The notes beneath the pieces are model-generated. The model was not told the DNA's origin. It worked only from the letters and a program-made list of their open reading frames with translations, and did not search any database. A DNA stretch of 64,000 nt from G963665495 sp963667575 (GTDB lineage Bacteria; Desulfobacterota; Desulfovibrionia; Desulfovibrionales; Desulfovibrionaceae), in contig CAXXHY010000046.1 in assembly GCA_963667575.2 (NCBI GenBank), forward strand, positions 1 through 64,000. Reading direction: 5' to 3'. Position 1 is the first letter of the stretch; every line of letters starts with the position of its first letter. This document shows, one piece after another, positions 45,569 through 54,734 of the stretch. A program made the translations under genes and the position numbers.

Positions 45569-47458
45569 ATGACTGCGAACATATGGGAACTTGTCGCGCA
45601 TGCCATTCCGGACAAGCTGCTGGTGTTGGACAAGAATTGCCGTATTCTCCTGGCAAACAAAGCTTTTCTGAACTGCCTCGAACTTACGGAAAACGACGTC
45701 GCCGGCAGGCTGTGCAACGAATTCATCACCTGTTCCGATCCCGGACCGCAGTGTCCGCTTTCCTTTCCCGCGGAACACATTGGCGAAACCCGGTGCAACA
45801 TTCCCGCCATGGGCGGATGGCACATGGTCTCCGTCATGTCCTACGAATATCTCGACGATGATCATCGCCAGCAACAGGGGTTGCTGGTGGCCCTCAAGGA
45901 CATCACCCTTGATGTCAAAATGGAAGAATCCCTGCAGCTTTCCGAACAGAACTACCGTGATCTCTTCAACAACGCCGTAGAGGGCATCTTCCAGAGCACG
46001 CCCAGCGGCCGCTTCATCCGCGTCAACCGGGCCCTGGCGCGCATGGCCGGATATGCGACTCCCGAGGAAATGATCATGGATGTGCGGAGTGTCGAAGATC
46101 AGCTCTACATCAACCCGGCAGACCGTCGCGCCCTTTTCCAGCTTCTCGAAGACCGTTCCATGCTCAACAACCATGAAATGCAGTTCAAGACCAACGACGG
46201 CAGACAGATCTGGGTTTCCGTCAATGTCCGGGCCAGCCGGAACACCGACGGCAGTCTGAAACTTCTGGAAGGCTTTGTTCAGGACATCACCGAACGCAAG
46301 CGCTCGGAAAAATATCTGCGCCGCGCGGAAAAAATGGAAGCCATCGGCACCCTGGCCGGAGGCATTGCGCACGATTTCAACAACATTCTCGGCGCCATCG
46401 TCAATATCGGGCTGCTGGCCCGTATGCGCCTGGAGCCCGCGGAAAAGACGTATAAGGACATCGGACAGATACTGGACGCGGCGGAGCGCGGTAAAAACCT
46501 CGTACGCCAGATACTCACCTTCAGCAGGCGTACGGACGAGCAGATCCAGCCCCTGCAACTGGCCACCATCATAAAAGAAACCCTGAAAATGCTTCGGGCG
46601 TCCCTGCCCACCACCATCAGTATCGACCAGAACATCACCGCGCCGAATCTGATGATCAAGGCCGATCCCACACAGCTGCACCAGGTGCTCATAAACCTCT
46701 GCACCAACGCGGCGGACTCCATGCGCGAAACCGGGGGCAGTCTGTCAGTGACCCTGCAGGCGGCCAATTTCGGCGGCTCGGTCACCCCGCCTCACCCCAA
46801 CCTGCTTCCCGGAACCTATGCCGAGCTCATTGTCTGCGATACGGGTCAGGGCATCAAAACGGAAATCGCGCACCGGATCTTCGAACCGTTTTTCACCACC
46901 AAGCCTCCGGGCAAGGGCACCGGCATGGGGCTGGCAATGGTTCACGGCATTGTGGACCAGATCGGCGGGGTCATTTTTTTCCGGCCCCAGGAAGGCGGAG
47001 GAACCTGCTTCCACGTCTGTTTTCCTGCCTTTGAAGGAGAAGGCGTCAACTCGCAGAAGCCCTTGTCCGGGTTCGTGCACGGGAAAGGACGTCTGTTGTT
47101 CGTGGAAGACGAGAAGACACTGGCCGAATCGAGCAAGGCTCTGCTGGAAGCCCTCGGATACGAGGTATGCCTGGCCGCGGACGGCCTGGAAGCGCTGGAA
47201 ATGTTCAATGCCGATCCCGACGGATTTCACGCGGTGATCACGGACATGACCATGCCCCGGATGACCGGCAAGGATCTGGCGCGCGAACTGCTGGCTCTGC
47301 GCCCCGAACTGCCCATAATCGTCTGCACCGGCTTCAGCGATCTGCTCACCCCGGATGAGGCAAAGGCCATGGGCATCAAAAAATACGTCCACAAGCCCGT
47401 TGACTGGGAACGTCTGGCCAAGAACCTGGCAAGATTCATCGAACAGCAAAGGATTTGA
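45569..47458 (+). CDS. hybrid histidine kinase with two PAS domains and a receiver
   Basis: A 629-residue soluble kinase. PAS1 (about 5-110) contains CSDPGPQCPLSFP-like cysteines, PAS2 (about 125-240) follows, then the HisKA H-box GGIAHDFNNILGA (about 265-277), HATPase_c with NLCTNAADSM, DTGQGI and GTGMGLAM, and a C-terminal receiver (about 507-625; VVEDE-type acidic pocket, VITDMTMP phosphoacceptor, HKPV Lys). No membrane segment. AAGGAAAG precedes the ATG. The NtrC-type regulator starts 8 bp after the stop, forming a classic sensor-activator operon. Signal unknown. Confidence 0.92.
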   Translation: MTANIWELVAHAIPDKLLVLDKNCRILLANKAFLNCLELTENDVAGRLCNEFITCSDPGPQCPLSFPAEHIGETRCNIPAMGGWHMVSVMSYEYLDDDHRQQQGLLVALKDITLDVKMEESLQLSEQNYRDLFNNAVEGIFQSTPSGRFIRVNRALARMAGYATPEEMIMDVRSVEDQLYINPADRRALFQLLEDRSMLNNHEMQFKTNDGRQIWVSVNVRASRNTDGSLKLLEGFVQDITERKRSEKYLRRAEKMEAIGTLAGGIAHDFNNILGAIVNIGLLARMRLEPAEKTYKDIGQILDAAERGKNLVRQILTFSRRTDEQIQPLQLATIIKETLKMLRASLPTTISIDQNITAPNLMIKADPTQLHQVLINLCTNAADSMRETGGSLSVTLQAANFGGSVTPPHPNLLPGTYAELIVCDTGQGIKTEIAHRIFEPFFTTKPPGKGTGMGLAMVHGIVDQIGGVIFFRPQEGGGTCFHVCFPAFEGEGVNSQKPLSGFVHGKGRLLFVEDEKTLAESSKALLEALGYEVCLAADGLEALEMFNADPDGFHAVITDMTMPRMTGKDLARELLALRPELPIIVCTGFSDLLTPDEAKAMGIKKYVHKPVDWERLAKNLARFIEQQRI

Positions 47459-47465
47459 CGCCAAT

Positions 47466-48980
47466 ATGGCTGAAATACTCATTATAGATGACGATCCGGG
47501 CATCGGCTACATGCTCGGTCGCGTGGCAGAAGAACAGGGATGCCAATCGGTGCTGGCGCCCACCCTGCAGGAAGGCCTGCAACAGGCCGCCAAAGGAATT
47601 TACGATCTCGTTTTTCTGGATGTTTTCCTGCCCGACGGCAATGGGCTGGAAGCACTCCCGAAAATCAAGGACGCCCCTGGCGCTCCCGAAGTCATCATCG
47701 TAACGGGCAAAGGCGACAGGGACGGCGCCGAGCTGGCCATTTCCAGCGGCGCATGGGACTACATCGAGAAGACCAGCTCGTTGCAACGCATCATGCTGGC
47801 CATGAGCCGGGCCCTGAAGTACCGCGAAAACAATCGTTCGGTGCCGGTACTCCTGGACCGCCACGGCATGGTGGGCGAAAGCGCGCCCATGCGCGAGGTT
47901 CTCGGACAGGTGGCCCTGGCCGCTTCCGGGCGGGCCAGCGTACTGCTCACCGGAGAAACCGGCACGGGCAAAGAACTCGTGGCCCGGGCCATCCACGCCA
48001 ACAGCGCGGTCAAGGACGGTGAATTCGTGGTCGTGGATTGCGCCGCCCTGCCCAGAGAGCTGGCCGAAGCCATTCTTTTCGGCAACATCAAAGGCGCGTT
48101 CACCGGCGCGGTCGAATCGCGCGAAGGCCTGGTAACCACCGCGGACAAAGGTACGCTGTTTCTGGATGAAATCGGCGAACTGCCCCTGGGGCTGCAAAAA
48201 GCCTTTCTGCGCGTGCTGCAGGAACATCGCTACCGTCCCGTGGGCGCCAAAAACGAACTTACCAGCGACTTCCGCTGCATTGCCGCCACCAACCGCAATG
48301 TGGAAGCCATGGTGGAGTCCGGTGATTTCCGCAGCGACCTGCTTTTCCGGCTCAAATCCATCGCCATCCAGCTGCCGCCCCTGCGCGCCCGGATGGACGA
48401 CCTGGGGCCGCTGGCGGAAAACAGCGTGGCCCTGTTATGCAAACGCTACGCAACGCCCATGAAGAGCCTGTCTCCGGATTTTCTGGAAGTCTTGCAGCAG
48501 CACGACTGGCCGGGCAATGTCAGGGAACTGGCCCAGACCATGGAACGGGCCCTGCTTGCCGCAGGTCCGGCTCCCATGCTCTACCCCGCGCATCTTCCAG
48601 CGGACCTGCGCGTCAAGGCGGTACAAAGCTCCTTGTCCCCTGCAGCCGGCCACGACTCTCTGGAAAAGGCTCCGATTGCCTCCCCGGCCCCGCTGTCCGA
48701 ACACCCCTCCGAACTGCCGGACGAACCTGTTGACCAGCCATCGCTGCAGGCCGTGGTCTCGGGGCCCGAACTTTCGCCTCCGTCTCCGCCCGACGCGGAT
48801 GATTTCCCCGTTTTCAAAACCTACCGCAAAAGTGCCGTGGCCCAGGCCGAGCAGATCTACCTGCGCGCACTCCTGGCAAAAGCCAACGGCAGGATCAACA
48901 AAGCCTGCGAAATATCAGGCCTGTCGCGTACGCGTTTGTATACGTTGCTCAAGGAGCACGGCATCTCCAAAAAATTCTAG
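47466..48980 (+). CDS. NtrC-family sigma-54-dependent response regulator
   Basis: A 504-residue protein: receiver (1-120; IIDDDP, VFLDVFLP), AAA+ domain (about 140-375; GETGTGKE Walker A, KGAFTGA loop, TLFLDEIGELP Walker B) and a C-terminal Fis-type helix-turn-helix (INKACEISGLSRTRLYTLL). Between them is an unusual Pro/Ser-rich linker of about 70 residues (about 385-460). ATG 47466 follows the kinase by 8 bp; the longer frame from 47355 overlaps the kinase and is rejected. Targets unknown; no obvious sigma-54 promoter was found next to it. Confidence 0.93.
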   Translation: MAEILIIDDDPGIGYMLGRVAEEQGCQSVLAPTLQEGLQQAAKGIYDLVFLDVFLPDGNGLEALPKIKDAPGAPEVIIVTGKGDRDGAELAISSGAWDYIEKTSSLQRIMLAMSRALKYRENNRSVPVLLDRHGMVGESAPMREVLGQVALAASGRASVLLTGETGTGKELVARAIHANSAVKDGEFVVVDCAALPRELAEAILFGNIKGAFTGAVESREGLVTTADKGTLFLDEIGELPLGLQKAFLRVLQEHRYRPVGAKNELTSDFRCIAATNRNVEAMVESGDFRSDLLFRLKSIAIQLPPLRARMDDLGPLAENSVALLCKRYATPMKSLSPDFLEVLQQHDWPGNVRELAQTMERALLAAGPAPMLYPAHLPADLRVKAVQSSLSPAAGHDSLEKAPIASPAPLSEHPSELPDEPVDQPSLQAVVSGPELSPPSPPDADDFPVFKTYRKSAVAQAEQIYLRALLAKANGRINKACEISGLSRTRLYTLLKEHGISKKF

Positions 48981-49009
48981 GGTATTTTATACCTTCCCCC
49001 TGAAAATAT

Positions 49010-49066
49010 GTTCTGCTTTATGGTACAATTCCTCTTTTTCTTGGTGTTTGTTCCATAAAGCAGAAC
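49010..49066. repeat. 14-bp perfect inverted repeat with 29-bp spacer
   Basis: GTTCTGCTTTATGG (49010-49023) and CCATAAAGCAGAAC (49053-49066), just downstream of the NtrC-type regulator. A TGTTTTTT follows 9 bp later, so it might act as a long-loop terminator; otherwise a regulatory dyad. Confidence 0.6.
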
Positions 49067-49249
49067 GAAACAACTGTTTTTTCCTCCTTCCCGGTTTTTT
49101 CTCTTTTTTCCATATGACCTAACCAATTGTTATAAAACAAATTCATTGTTCTGGTATACATCGTGGATACTCTTTCTCAGTCCTGAATGCCCGTACGACA
49201 CTGAATCAGCATGAATTTTTCAACGGGCAGAGCCTGAGAGGAGAAAGGG

Positions 49250-49645
49250 ATGATGAGTCCGGAGGAATGCCTGGAAAACAAAAACGCCTTGATCCTGACG
49301 AAGTATGTCAGCGAGCGTTTGGTTATTCGCGACGCTCTTCTTCGGCTGGGGTTCGAGCGGGTTTTGGAGGCCGGAGACGGGGACGGCGCCTGGGCTCTCA
49401 TAAACGATGACCGGATTGATATGATCATCGCGGACTTCAATGTTCCTTTGCTCTCAGGGGGGGATTTGCTGCGGCGCGTCAGGAGCTCAGACGCGCTGTC
49501 AGCAATTCCTTTTATTATCATCATGGATCCGCAAGACATCCCGCACCTGCCGGAACTGTTGACCAACAGAGTCTCGGCCTACCTGGTCAAACCGTTCTCC
49601 GACGATGTCCTCAACGAAAAAGTCCTTCAACTGTTCGCACCCTGA
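49250..49645 (+). CDS. stand-alone receiver-like protein with a degenerate acidic pocket
   Basis: A 131-residue CheY-like fold. The phosphoacceptor region IIADFNVP (about 58-65) and the conserved Lys in VKPFSDD (about 112-118) are present. The first strand ends in ALILTKYVS, where active receivers have two acidic residues, so magnesium binding and phosphorylation are doubtful. The Thr/Ser switch position reads IIIMD. The double ATG at 49250/49253 follows GAGGAGAAAGGG. No partner gene is adjacent. It is probably a phosphorylation-independent adaptor, or a decaying receiver. Confidence 0.8.
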   Translation: MMSPEECLENKNALILTKYVSERLVIRDALLRLGFERVLEAGDGDGAWALINDDRIDMIIADFNVPLLSGGDLLRRVRSSDALSAIPFIIIMDPQDIPHLPELLTNRVSAYLVKPFSDDVLNEKVLQLFAP

Positions 49646-49755
49646 TAGCACGCCCGTTTTTTCCCAAAGATTGTACAATACGGCTGTCCTTTGGTATCCT
49701 GGTAACGATGCACAGCGCGTAGGCGCTGGCATACATCATTTAACTTGAGAGCCGC

Positions 49756-50724
49756 ATGGGAAAAATCCTCAAATACCTTGTTCTGGTCAGCATCTGTTGC
49801 ATGATTCTGTCTTTTTTTCTCAAGGACAGACTTCCGGACACGGCGGACATTCTCCCCGCCACCTATGACAACCCCGAGCAGTCTCCCACCAGCACCGAAC
49901 CGTTCACACTGAATTACGACGACAAGGTCTACACCATTTATCCGCTCTACGACTACCAGCTGCACGGCATGGTGGTTTCGCAGCATGAAAGCCGCAGCTG
50001 GCTGGACTGGGCGCATCAGGACTGGGACGAATTTCTGAACGTCAAAGACATCTGCGTGATCTGGGGAAACAACTTCAAAGGGAACCTGCACCAGCGGCTG
50101 CACTACGATAGCGGGGATTTCACCTGCTTTATCCAGGGCGAAGACGCTGACTGGAAGCTGTTCGACAAGACCAGCATTTCCAACAACCATCTGCTTTCCA
50201 ACCAGCCGGAGCTGAGCAAGGCCATCCTCAGCGCCAATGTGGGGGACCAGATTTTTCTGCGGGGAAAACTCGTGCAATACAAAAACGACAAGGGCTTTGC
50301 ACGCGGCACGAGCACATCCAGGGACGACATGGGAGACGGCGCCTGTGAAACCGTTTTTGTCCAGGATTTCTCCATAACCCAGCCGGCAAACCCCTTCTGG
50401 CATAAACTCTTTTCCTTTTCCTCTGCCGCCAGTCTGCTGTTCGGGGCCGGCTGGCTGCTGCTGTCCCTGTGGTCCCTGTTTTTTCCCGAATCCCTGGACC
50501 CGGCTTTTTTCCTGGAACAGGGCAACATGCTGGCGGCCCGGGGCAAATTCAAACAGGCCACGCAAAGTTTCGACAAAGCGCTGCAGTTCGATCCTTCCCT
50601 CATGGAGGCCTATCGCGAACGCGCCAGATGTTGGGAAGCGCTGGGAGAATATGAAAAAGCCTCCAACGACAACCATGCCGCGGACAGGCTGGAATTGCTG
50701 CAACGCCCGGAAAACCTCCTCTGA
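49756..50724 (+). CDS. membrane-anchored protein with C-terminal TPR-like repeats
   Basis: A 322-residue protein I do not recognise. TM1 is near residues 5-22. A long extracytoplasmic domain follows (about 25-215), rich in Trp, Tyr and Asp, with single cysteines. TM2 is near 222-245. A C-terminal cytoplasmic tail then has TPR-like helices (FLEQGNMLAARGKFKQATQSFDKALQFDP, about 256-284, and a second repeat ending at ADRLELL). Neighbours give no clue. Confidence 0.75.
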   Translation: MGKILKYLVLVSICCMILSFFLKDRLPDTADILPATYDNPEQSPTSTEPFTLNYDDKVYTIYPLYDYQLHGMVVSQHESRSWLDWAHQDWDEFLNVKDICVIWGNNFKGNLHQRLHYDSGDFTCFIQGEDADWKLFDKTSISNNHLLSNQPELSKAILSANVGDQIFLRGKLVQYKNDKGFARGTSTSRDDMGDGACETVFVQDFSITQPANPFWHKLFSFSSAASLLFGAGWLLLSLWSLFFPESLDPAFFLEQGNMLAARGKFKQATQSFDKALQFDPSLMEAYRERARCWEALGEYEKASNDNHAADRLELLQRPENLL

Positions 50725-51006
50725 TAATCCGATAAAAATACCTTCTTTTTTACGGCACGCCTTCCGTACGCTGTTTTTCTCTGGTCCTTTTTTTCCAAGG
50801 GGATTATACGCACTATTTGATTCGTCCCTGATTTTCAGGTAATTATAACCTGCAATTAAGAATATCGTATTCCGGTCCAAAAGGTGCGGCAAAATTCGCG
50901 GACCGGCATGGGATAGACGTATCGGCAGCGTCCGTAGTTGTGCTGCTGCCGGACGCGATGACGACAATCTTCTGCAGCAAGTCCATTTTTGGGAGCAGGC
51001 AACGGC

Positions 51007-51966
51007 ATGAAGGTTCACTTTTGGGGCACCAGAGGCTCCATCCCGGCGGCACTACGAGCCGAATTCATCAGGGCAAAAATCAAAAAAGCCCTGAAGCAGG
51101 CCATTCAATCCGGTCTTCAGGACATGGACCAGGTGGAAGCTTTCGTTGACAACGAACTCCCGTTCATTGTCGCCGGAACGTACGGGACCAATACTTCCTG
51201 CGTGGAATTCAGGACGGATTCCGACGATGTCTTCATTTGCGACGCCGGTACGGGAATCCGGGAGCTCGGGGAGTATGCCCTGCGTTCACGAGGGTCCATC
51301 ATGGGCGCCACCTATCACCTGTTCATCTCGCATCTGCACTGGGATCATATCCAGGGGTTTCCCTTTTTCAGCCCGGCTTACCTTCCCAACAACACCATTT
51401 ACATCTACAGCGCCCACGAGGAAACCGAACAGGTATTCCAGTCCCAGCATTCCCCGCCCACCTTTCCGCTGGATTTCAAAAACCTCGGCGCGGATATCCA
51501 GTTCGTTGCCCTGGATCCTTCCAGCGAATACACCATTGCCGACGTCAACGTACGGCTGCTCGAGCAGATGCATCCGGGCGTTTCCTACGGATTCCGCTTC
51601 GAATCCGGAGGCAAAAGCCTGGTCTACTCCTCGGACAGCGAACACAAACTCGACATACGCGCACCCGGCACCCCTTTTCTGCGCTTTTGCGACAACTGCG
51701 ACCTGCTGATCTTTGATGCGCAATACGGCTTTGCCGAATCCCAGACGCTCAAGGAAAACTGGGGCCATTCCAGCAACATTCTGGGAGTGGAGCTGGCCAA
51801 GGATGCCGGAGTCAAGCAACTCTGCCTGTTCCACCACGAACCCTCGCTGAACGACGAGCAGCTGGACAATTTCTACCAGGATACGCTGAACTACGAGCGC
51901 ATCTATAGCGCGTCCAAACTTCTCAAGGTGACCATGGCCTACGACGGTCTCGAGGTGGAGCTGTGA
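51007..51966 (+). CDS. MBL-fold metal-dependent hydrolase
   Basis: A 319-residue metallo-beta-lactamase-fold protein. It opens with VHFWGTRGSIP, typical of the PhnP/RNase Z-like branch. It has the metal motif ISHLHWDHIQGF (about 104-115), a His in LLEQMHPG (about 185) and later Asp/His ligands in DSEHK, IFDAQYG and LFHHEPS. Members hydrolyse cyclic phosphodiesters or act as nucleases; substrate not known. ATG 51007 matches the family N-terminus and has GGGAG upstream. Confidence 0.85.
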   Translation: MKVHFWGTRGSIPAALRAEFIRAKIKKALKQAIQSGLQDMDQVEAFVDNELPFIVAGTYGTNTSCVEFRTDSDDVFICDAGTGIRELGEYALRSRGSIMGATYHLFISHLHWDHIQGFPFFSPAYLPNNTIYIYSAHEETEQVFQSQHSPPTFPLDFKNLGADIQFVALDPSSEYTIADVNVRLLEQMHPGVSYGFRFESGGKSLVYSSDSEHKLDIRAPGTPFLRFCDNCDLLIFDAQYGFAESQTLKENWGHSSNILGVELAKDAGVKQLCLFHHEPSLNDEQLDNFYQDTLNYERIYSASKLLKVTMAYDGLEVEL

Positions 51967-52210
51967 CTTCCGTTCGCAAAATATTTTCTCTCTCCCGTTC
52001 CCCCAGCGGCTACTGCAGCCCTTCTTAAAAAGAGCTACCAGTCATTGAAAAATCCAGTTTTATCGAATAAGACCGTACTTTGCTCTCAACTGCGCATTGC
52101 ATCACGCAGGCTCCCTGCAAAAGCATACGCCGGTTTCACCGCATCCGTTGCAAGAGATGCTGTGTGATACGCTCGGGGGAGATTATTCCGATCAGTAAAA
52201 GGAGCCCGAC

Positions 52211-52579
52211 ATGAAAACTATTCTGGCAAGTTCTGTAAAAATGCTCTGTATCTGTTGCATTCTGATCCTTGGCTGCGCAGCGAGCGCATCCGCGGAAAAA
52301 AACGCCGACGGGACCTACACCATTGACGGATATCAATGCGATTTTACAGATAGTGATGAAGGCGGGATGCTGATGATCAACATCAGCCAGGAGAAGAAAT
52401 ACTGGGAATGGATGTGCACCGAACAGGAAACCCAACCGGCTTTTTCCGTTTACACCTGCAACGGATCCATGGAAACAAGCTCGGGGGATAAGGAAGAGAT
52501 GATTCCCAGAGAATTCACCTGGGCCAAGGCCAGCGGTGCGGAAGGAGCCTGCCGGGCGTTCATCGACAAGCTGAAATAG
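52211..52579 (+). CDS. small secreted or lipid-anchored protein, unknown
   Basis: A 122-residue protein with a signal peptide (about 1-28). Two cleavage readings exist: signal peptidase I after ASASA, or lipoprotein processing at the Cys of LILGC. The mature part is acidic and holds several cysteines (YQCDF, WMCTE, YTCNG, GACRA), which would form disulfides in the periplasm. A strong AAAGGAG precedes the ATG. It is convergent with mutM, their stops one base apart. Not recognised. Confidence 0.7.
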   Translation: MKTILASSVKMLCICCILILGCAASASAEKNADGTYTIDGYQCDFTDSDEGGMLMINISQEKKYWEWMCTEQETQPAFSVYTCNGSMETSSGDKEEMIPREFTWAKASGAEGACRAFIDKLK

Positions 52580-52580
52580 C

Positions 52581-53435
52581 CTACTTTTTCTGGCAATGCG
52601 AACAGAACACTGACGTACGGCCGGCCACCTTTTCCGTGGTCAGCTTGCGTCCGCACTGTACGCATTTTTCTCCGCTCCGGCCGTAGACCCGAAAACGGTT
52701 CTGAAATGCCCCCACATTGCCCCGCGCGTCCCGGTAATCGCTGAAGGAACTGCCGCAGGCCGCAATGGCTTCCTTGAGCACTTCCTGCAAACACTGGTGC
52801 AGCTTGGCCAACTGTTCCGGACTGATGTCCCCGGCCCGAGCGTCCGGACGAATTCCCGCACGGAACAGGGATTCATCCGCATAGATGTTGCCTATGCCCG
52901 CAATGGTTTTCTGGTCCAGCAGCATAGCCTTGATCCGCGATTTTTTGCCTGCAAAAAGCCCGACAAAGGCCTCACGGTCCAGCTCCAGAGGCTCGGGCCC
53001 CAGGGAGGCCAGAAAAGGCATCTGCCGGAGTGATGCTTCATCAGGAAACAGACAGCACGAACCGAACTTGCGGACGTCGTGAAAAAAAATCCTGTCCAGT
53101 CCGGGCTTGCCCGGTTCCGGGGGATCCAAGGGGTCGAGTTCGAAAATCAGGTGCGTATGCTTGTCCGGCTGGGCATCCGGATCAGGAAGGTAAAATCTGC
53201 CCGTCATGCGCAGGTGAACCGCTATGGTGCCCCCTTCCGCCAGGTCCACCAGCAGCAGCTTGCCGCGCCGGCGGATGGCCCCCACGCTTTTGCCCTCCAG
53301 CGAACAGCAGAACTCCTTGCTGTCGTTGTCCCCCACTGAGCGGGGTTCGCGTACGCAGACCTTGCGAATGCGTCTGCCCAGCAGGGTTTCGCGCAACCCT
53401 CTGGCAATGGTCTCCACTTCCGGCAGTTCAGGCAA
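52581..53435 (-). CDS. mutM: formamidopyrimidine-DNA glycosylase
   Basis: A 284-residue enzyme that removes 8-oxoguanine and formamidopyrimidines. The N-terminal catalytic Pro and MPELPEVETIARGLR are intact. Internal features include RRGKLLLVDL (Lys57-type), LDQKTIAGIGNIYADE (about 173-188) and the zinc finger CVQCGRKLTTEKVAGRTSVFCSHCQ at the C-terminus (about 255-280, family hallmark). It lies 3 bp downstream of the ChaN-type gene on the same strand, so the two are cotranscribed. Confidence 0.95.
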   Translation of the reverse strand: MPELPEVETIARGLRETLLGRRIRKVCVREPRSVGDNDSKEFCCSLEGKSVGAIRRRGKLLLVDLAEGGTIAVHLRMTGRFYLPDPDAQPDKHTHLIFELDPLDPPEPGKPGLDRIFFHDVRKFGSCCLFPDEASLRQMPFLASLGPEPLELDREAFVGLFAGKKSRIKAMLLDQKTIAGIGNIYADESLFRAGIRPDARAGDISPEQLAKLHQCLQEVLKEAIAACGSSFSDYRDARGNVGAFQNRFRVYGRSGEKCVQCGRKLTTEKVAGRTSVFCSHCQKK

Positions 53436-53438
53436 GGT

Positions 53439-54281
53439 TCAGTCCTTCTTGTCTTGCGCCTTGCGGATCTGAATGCGCCAGATGGGCAATTCGACGGAAA
53501 TTTTTTTGCCATCACGCAGCACAGTAAACAGCAGGGGCTGCTCGCTTTCCCTGGCCTGCACGGCTGCCGTATGCAAATCATTGAGCCCCTGCAGCGGTTT
53601 GCCGAGAATAGCCACCACCAGGTCTTTCTTGCGAAAGCCCGCCTTGTCCGCAACGGATCCCGGCTTGAGGTCCGTGATCAGCGCGCCCCTGGGTTCGGAG
53701 CTCCAGGCAAAGGTGAAGCCGTAGCGGCCGCTGTGGGATTCCGCGCAATGGAAGACCAGATCGGCATAGCCCTCTTCCGGAAAGGGACCTCCGCGCCAGG
53801 GAGCCACAAGCAGAATCCGCGCGCCAGGATCCAGAATCCGCAAACGCCGGGCAACGCCCCAGCCGTTTTCCACATGTCCGGAACCGGCCAGCAGCACCAC
53901 CTGTCGTCCGGTACGCTTCTTCACGTCCACCATGCCCTGGGCCATGGCCGTATCCCAAAGGGACTGAACCTCCAGGAAATGATCCAGCCCGCCGGCGCCC
54001 ATGGCGCGTACGGGAGGCATGGAGCGTTTTTTGACGCCCTTTTTAAGCATGCGTTCGCGCATTTTTGCCAGCATGGCGCTATGCTGCTTGAACTCCTCCA
54101 CCATGGCCTTGCGCTGTTCCTCCCCGGACAGAATGATCTGTTCCGGCAGATAGGCGTTTTCGGCCTGGCTGAGGGCTTCACGCCCGCCACGGCTGAACTT
54201 GCGGACGATTTTGGGCGGCACGTTCACGGCGTAAAACGGCAGCTCCGCACTATAGGCACGGATAAAAACCGGCGCATACAA
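53439..54281 (-). pseudogene. C-terminal part of frameshifted ChaN-like heme-binding/PDZ lipoprotein
   Basis: Continuation of the gene starting at 54732, in another frame because of an extra base in the C run at 54295-54299. Removing one base gives an uninterrupted WGHSYELYAPV join. This part holds the rest of the ChaN (Cofac_haem_bdg) domain with AMAQGMVD and LLAGSGHVENGWGV (His in GSGH is typical), and a C-terminal PDZ-like domain (GALITDLKPGSVADKAGFRKKDLVVAILG, hallmark of a PDZ carboxylate loop). ChaN-like proteins bind heme in iron uptake. Its own open frame starts with ATG 54281 but has no ribosome binding site. Confidence 0.75.
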
Positions 54282-54732
54282 TTCGTAGGAATGGCCCCCA
54301 GCGTCTGCCCCAGTCCAGCTCCTGCTCCAGCCGTCGCGAAAATTCCGCAGCGGAGAGCGTATGGTCCGTATTGTACCTGTCCAATACGGGCTGCATATCC
54401 GTGCCGGCCATTTCCAGGGCCAGAGCCGGACGGCGACCGGCCTTGATCAGCGCATCGATCAGGGCCGCCTGAGCCAGATGGTCGCAGGCCGAGGTGTGTC
54501 CTTCGCCGATCAGCACATAGTCGACCCCCTGGGCCATGGCGGGAACATCCGCGTATGACAGGGGTTCCAGCCCCTCAGGGGCAATGGCGTACAATGCCGG
54601 CGACTTGGACATGACTTCCGAAATTCGGGGATGGGGGTCTGGCGCCACAGGCACCACCTGCTGAGCGGCGCAGCCCCAGGTCAACAAAAGCAAAAGGCCG
54701 CTCAACAGCAGCCGAGCGGCCCGTACAGACAT
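54250..54732 (-). pseudogene. N-terminal part of frameshifted ChaN-like heme-binding/PDZ lipoprotein
   Basis: Begins with a lipoprotein signal peptide (MSVRAARLLLSG, a Leu-rich core, then WGCAAQQ, about 1-22), so it should be anchored outside the inner membrane. The ChaN domain starts with DYVLIGEGHTSACDHLAQAALI, whose GE-H is the family's conserved start, and PALALEM. The frame is lost at about 54295, after DWGRRWG. ATG 54732 has GGAG five bases upstream and lies 2 bp after the CoA ligase stop. Together the two parts give a protein of about 430 residues. Sequencing error and true pseudogene are both possible. Confidence 0.75.
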
Positions 54733-54734
54733 GA

